The notes under the pieces were generated by a model that was not told where the DNA came from, ran no database searches, and saw only the letters and a list, made by a program, of their open reading frames with translations. From an uncultured Eubacteriales bacterium (lineage in GTDB: Bacteria > Bacillota > Clostridia > Oscillospirales > Acutalibacteraceae), in NCBI GenBank assembly GCA_900320235.1, contig ONRO01000014.1, positions 1 through 16,295 on the forward strand: a DNA stretch of 16,295 nt, in the 5' to 3' direction. Numbering within the stretch: the stretch's first letter is position 1; every line of letters starts with the position of its first letter. Below are positions 13,016-16,295 of the stretch, one piece after another. The translations under genes were made by a program, and so were the position numbers.

Positions 13016-16000
13016 TCTGACCTTTTCGGTTCTCATATCATTGATATCTACAAGCTCTGTGCTGTACTCGCTGTATCTGCTCTTCAGAGAATCTGCAAGT
13101 GCATTTGCTGTATCGATAGATGTCAGACATGGAATATTTCTTTCAACTGTCTTTCTTCTGATCTTAACGCTGTCACGGGTCGGGATTCTGCCCTTTGAAG
13201 ATGTGGAAATAACATAGTTTATCTTTCCGCTTTCGATAAGGCTGAGTGTATTTTCTTTTTCATTCTCGTGGATCTTATCGACCTCGATAACCTCAAGACC
13301 ATAATCTCTTATTGTATTTGCAGTACCCTTTGTTGCATAGAGAGTGAAGCCAAGCTCATTATACTTCTTGGCAACCGCACCGATCTCGCTCTTGTCAGGA
13401 TTTCGTACTGTAATAAACACACCGCCATGCTTTTTCATCTTATAGCCGGCTGCGATAAGTCCCTTATAAAGTGCTTCCTCAAGTGTATTTGCAATACCGA
13501 GAACCTCACCTGTTGATTTCATTTCCGGACCAAGCTGGTTATCAACATTGATAAGCTTTTCAAATGAGAACACCGGAACTTTTACGGCAACATAAGGTGA
13601 TCTCTTATAAAGACCTGTTCCATAGCCCATATCTGCAAGCTTTTCGCCGAGCATTGCTCTTGTTGCAAGGTCTACCATCGGAACACCTGTCACCTTACTG
13701 ATATATGGAATTGTTCTTGATGAACGGGGATTTACCTCGATCACATAAAGCTTATTTTCATAGATAAGGTACTGAATATTTACAAGTCCCTTTGTCTTGA
13801 GTGAAACTGCAAGATTCTTTGATGTTGTAATGATATTTCTTGTCATTTCATCACTGATATTCCATGCAGGATAAACTGCGATTGAGTCGCCCGAATGGAT
13901 ACCGGCACGCTCAACATGCTGCATGATACCGGGGATAAGGATATCCTCACCGTCGCAGATCGCATCAACCTCAAGCTCTGTACCTGAAAGATACTTATCG
14001 ATAAGTATCGGGTTTTCAATATTCTGTGCAAGGATAATAGCCATATACTCTTTGATATCTGCTTCGTTGAAAGCAATTATCATATTCTGTCCGCCGAGAA
14101 CGTATGACGGACGCATGAGCACCGGATAACCTATCTTTTCAGCAACATCAAGTGCTTCTTCTGTTGTCATTACAGTGAAGCCCTCAGGACGCTTTACATT
14201 ATGAAGCTCAAGAAGCTCATCAAAACGCTCTCTGTCCTCTGCCATGTCAATACTGTCAGCAGATGTTCCGAGAATATTTACTCCGCTCTCGCTGAGATAC
14301 TTTGTCAGCTTGATAGCTGTCTGTCCACCGAAAGCAACAACTACGCCATAGGGCTTTTCTGTCTTAATAATACCCATGACATCTTCATTTGTAAGCGGCT
14401 CGAAATAAAGTCTGTCTGCTGTATCAAAGTCAGTGGATACAGTTTCGGGGTTATTGTTCACGATAACAACATCGAAGCCTGCCTTTTTAAGTGCCCATAC
14501 ACAGTGAACTGATGCATAGTCAAATTCGATACCCTGACCGATACGGATAGGACCTGATCCGAAAACTATGATAGTCTTTCTCGGAGAGTTCTTTTCCTTT
14601 ATAAATGCATCTGCCTCATTATCCTTATCAAAAGTCGAATAGAAATATGGTGTTTCTGCCTTGAACTCTGCAGCACAGGTATCAACCATCTTATATACAG
14701 GAACCATCGGGTTTTCAACCTTTTTTCCTGTGAGTGCTTCTATTGTTCTGTCAAGGAAGCCGAGAAGCTTTGCTTTTCTGTAAAGCTCCCTGTCAAGCTC
14801 TCCCTTTTTAAGTTCCTTTTCACATTCAACAAGATTCATAAGCTTTTCAAGGAACCATTCATCGATCATTGTTATTGCATGGATCTCGTCAACTGTGATT
14901 CCTCTTTTGAGTGCTTCATAAACGCAGAAAGAACGTTCATCATCACATACTGAAAGTCTTTCTCTTATCTCATCTGTTGACATTTCCTCAAATTTCGGTG
15001 AGGACATTGTATCATGCTTTATTTCTGCACCTCTGACAGCCTTCATGATTGCCTGTTCAAAAGTAGGTGCGATAGACATTACCTCACCCGTTGCCTTCAT
15101 CTGTGTGCCGAGTGTACGTTTAGCATATACAAATTTATCGAACGGCCATTTCGGGAACTTTACTACTACATAGTCGAGCGCCGGCTCGAAGCAGGCATAT
15201 GTTGTACCCGTAACCGCATTTTTGATTTCGTTCAGTGTATAACCGATTGCAAGCTTTGCTGCAACCTTTGCAATAGGATAACCTGTTGCCTTTGACGCAA
15301 GAGCTGATGAACGGGATACACGGGGATTAACCTCTATTACTGCATAATTAAAGCTTTCCGGCTCAAGTGCAAACTGACAGTTACAGCCGCCCTCTACTCC
15401 CAGTGCAGAAATGATATTAAGAGCTGCACTTCTGAGCATCTGGTATTCCTTATCAGCAAGTGTTACAGTCGGTGCAATAACTATACTGTCGCCTGTATGA
15501 ACGCCGACCGGATCAAAGTTTTCCATTGAGCAGACTGTGATAACATTTCCCATCTTATCACGCATAACCTCAAATTCGATCTCTTTCCAGCCTGCGATAC
15601 ATTTTTCTACAAGAACCTGAGTTATCGGAGAAAGCTCAAGACCATTTGCTGTGATCTCTCTGAGTTCTTCTTCATTATTTACGATACCGCCGCCTGTTCC
15701 GCCGAGTGTGAATGCAGGACGGATTATTACAGGATAGCCGATCTCCTCTGCAAAATCAGCTGCTGACTGAACATCGTTTACAACAAGTGACGGGATGACA
15801 GGCTGACCAATGGATTCCATAGTATCCTTGAACATCTGTCTGTCCTCTGCCTTATCAATTGTTTCAGGATTTGCACCGAGCAGTTTTACACCGTGCTTTT
15901 TAAGAAAGCCTTCCTTTGCAAGCTGCATTGAAAGAGTAAGACCTGTCTGTCCGCCGAGTGTTGAAAGAAGACTGTCCGGTTCTTCCTTTATTATTATTCT

Positions 16001-16225
16001 TTTTACTGTTTCAAGGGTCAGCGGTTCAATATATACCTTATCCGCCATTGCCTTATCTGTCATGATGGTAGCAGGGTTTGAGTTTACTAGTATTACCTCA
16101 AGTCCCTCTTCTTTAAGAGCACGGCAAGCCTGTGTTCCTGCATAGTCGAATTCGGCAGCCTGTCCGATAACGATAGGACCGGAACCTATCACCAATACTC
16201 TTTTAATGCTGTTATCCTTTGGCAT
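12182..16225 (-). CDS. carB: CarB-DapF fusion: carbamoyl phosphate synthase large subunit plus diaminopimelate epimerase
   Basis: One uninterrupted 1347-aa frame. Residues 1-1070 are a complete CarB: first ATP-grasp half (GSGPIVIGQAAEFDYAG at 14-30, metal and nucleotide site EVNPRVSRSSALA at 298-310), oligomerisation region (about 401-550), second half (GSGPIRIGQGIEFDYA at 556-571) and the MGS-type allosteric domain ending in LVDINDMRTEKVR, which aligns with the natural C-terminus of E. coli CarB. Residues 1071-1347 are a complete DapF with both catalytic cysteines (1141 in MCGNG, 1290 in ACGTGA). There is no linker. CarB makes carbamoyl phosphate for pyrimidines and arginine; DapF interconverts LL- and meso-diaminopimelate for lysine and cell wall. 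The ATG follows AAGGAGG by ten bases, two bases after the carA stop. An in-frame ATG with AAAAGG upstream at the junction could also give free DapF. Confidence 0.93.
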   Translation of the reverse strand: MPKDNSIKRVLVIGSGPIVIGQAAEFDYAGTQACRALKEEGLEVILVNSNPATIMTDKAMADKVYIEPLTLETVKRIIIKEEPDSLLSTLGGQTGLTLSMQLAKEGFLKKHGVKLLGANPETIDKAEDRQMFKDTMESIGQPVIPSLVVNDVQSAADFAEEIGYPVIIRPAFTLGGTGGGIVNNEEELREITANGLELSPITQVLVEKCIAGWKEIEFEVMRDKMGNVITVCSMENFDPVGVHTGDSIVIAPTVTLADKEYQMLRSAALNIISALGVEGGCNCQFALEPESFNYAVIEVNPRVSRSSALASKATGYPIAKVAAKLAIGYTLNEIKNAVTGTTYACFEPALDYVVVKFPKWPFDKFVYAKRTLGTQMKATGEVMSIAPTFEQAIMKAVRGAEIKHDTMSSPKFEEMSTDEIRERLSVCDDERSFCVYEALKRGITVDEIHAITMIDEWFLEKLMNLVECEKELKKGELDRELYRKAKLLGFLDRTIEALTGKKVENPMVPVYKMVDTCAAEFKAETPYFYSTFDKDNEADAFIKEKNSPRKTIIVFGSGPIRIGQGIEFDYASVHCVWALKKAGFDVVIVNNNPETVSTDFDTADRLYFEPLTNEDVMGIIKTEKPYGVVVAFGGQTAIKLTKYLSESGVNILGTSADSIDMAEDRERFDELLELHNVKRPEGFTVMTTEEALDVAEKIGYPVLMRPSYVLGGQNMIIAFNEADIKEYMAIILAQNIENPILIDKYLSGTELEVDAICDGEDILIPGIMQHVERAGIHSGDSIAVYPAWNISDEMTRNIITTSKNLAVSLKTKGLVNIQYLIYENKLYVIEVNPRSSRTIPYISKVTGVPMVDLATRAMLGEKLADMGYGTGLYKRSPYVAVKVPVFSFEKLINVDNQLGPEMKSTGEVLGIANTLEEALYKGLIAAGYKMKKHGGVFITVRNPDKSEIGAVAKKYNELGFTLYATKGTANTIRDYGLEVIEVDKIHENEKENTLSLIESGKINYVISTSSKGRIPTRDSVKIRRKTVERNIPCLTSIDTANALADSLKSRYSEYSTELVDINDMRTEKVRMKFTKMQGTGNDYIYFNCFDQKINNPEGLAVRFSDRRYGIGGDGVILICPSDVADAKMKMYNADGSEGKMCGNGIRCIAKYLCDHDMVRGKTITVETLSGIKTIKVYRHDGQNDVFKVDMGKAELSSELVPVAIDKPKVINEPVNIGGEDYNITCVSMGNPHAVVFCNNVEKINLEKIGPLFENSELFPERVNAEFVKVIDEHTIEMRVWERGTGETWACGTGACAVAVAAVENGLCKKNTPITVKLKGGNLIIEYTDETVYLTGVAETVFEGEIEL

Positions 16226-16227
16226 AC

Positions 16228-16295
16228 TTATATATCCTCCTTCATCATGGTTATAAATCTGTCAAATAAGAACGAGGTATCAAGCGGTCCGCCGC
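16228..16295 (-). CDS. carA: Carbamoyl phosphate synthase small subunit, C-terminal end only
   Basis: The frame entering from the right edge encodes DTSFLFDRFITMMKED near its end and stops with TAA at 16230-16228. The DT-S-LFDRFI pattern is typical of the CarA C-terminus, and it lies two bases before the carB ATG, the usual carAB arrangement. The carB Shine-Dalgarno is inside these last codons. CarA supplies ammonia from glutamine to CarB. The gene continues beyond the window. Confidence 0.85.
   Translation of the reverse strand, partial: GGPLDTSFLFDRFITMMKEDI

Noticed and set aside
13010..13060. Frameshift or sequencing error as the cause of the CarB-DapF fusion
   Set aside because: The CarB tail up to residue 1070 aligns in frame with the natural E. 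coli C-terminus and DapF begins at its natural Met, so no frame change is apparent. A base substitution error at a lost stop cannot be excluded from this sequence alone.

Overview
The window looks like a housekeeping stretch of a low-to-mid GC, spore-lineage Firmicute. A Ruminococcus-like member of the Oscillospiraceae is the best guess. Supporting signs are a recognisable forespore sigma factor (SigG), strong GGAGG ribosome binding sites, sigma-A promoters close to consensus, a DUF6062-type protein, and a YthQ-like ABC exporter pair. Every supported gene is on the minus strand, so transcription runs right to left. I saw no CRISPR array, tRNA, rRNA, prophage, toxin/defence locus or complete insertion sequence.

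Right part (16295 to 10551): the last codons of carA, then a 1347-codon frame that joins a complete carbamoyl phosphate synthase large subunit (residues 1-1070) directly to a complete diaminopimelate epimerase (residues 1071-1347), then pyrG overlapping it by an ATGA. This is a tightly coupled carA-carB::dapF-pyrG transcription unit for pyrimidine/arginine precursors with a lysine/peptidoglycan enzyme inside it. A 640-bp gene-free stretch follows. It holds a promoter, a GC-rich palindrome and a recurring degenerate motif.

Middle (9908 to 5102): a likely four-gene unit of DUF6062-like protein, a two-TM protein of unknown function, purine nucleoside phosphorylase (deoD) and an ABC ATPase. It ends at a strong bidirectional terminator. 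The multi-TM ABC exporter permease that probably partners the ATPase sits beyond that terminator with its own extended -10 promoter.

Left part (5101 to 1): rpsO with a consensus-like promoter and a 130-nt structured leader; pnp, separated from rpsO by a terminator and a MITE-like 17-bp inverted repeat; then sigG, with a GTG start, a candidate self-activating sigma-G promoter and an RNA hairpin that would bury its start codon in longer transcripts. Last comes a small single-TM protein of unknown function behind a perfect TTGACA-N17-TATAAT promoter. It converges on a plus-strand terminator at the window edge.

The most interesting items are the CarB-DapF fusion, the sigG initiation-region architecture, the tandem CxxC/CxxH modules of the DUF6062-like protein, and the unexplained recurring motif between pyrG and that gene. 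Several starts were moved from the longest frame using ribosome binding sites: sigG, rpsO, the permease, the two-TM protein and the DUF6062-like protein.
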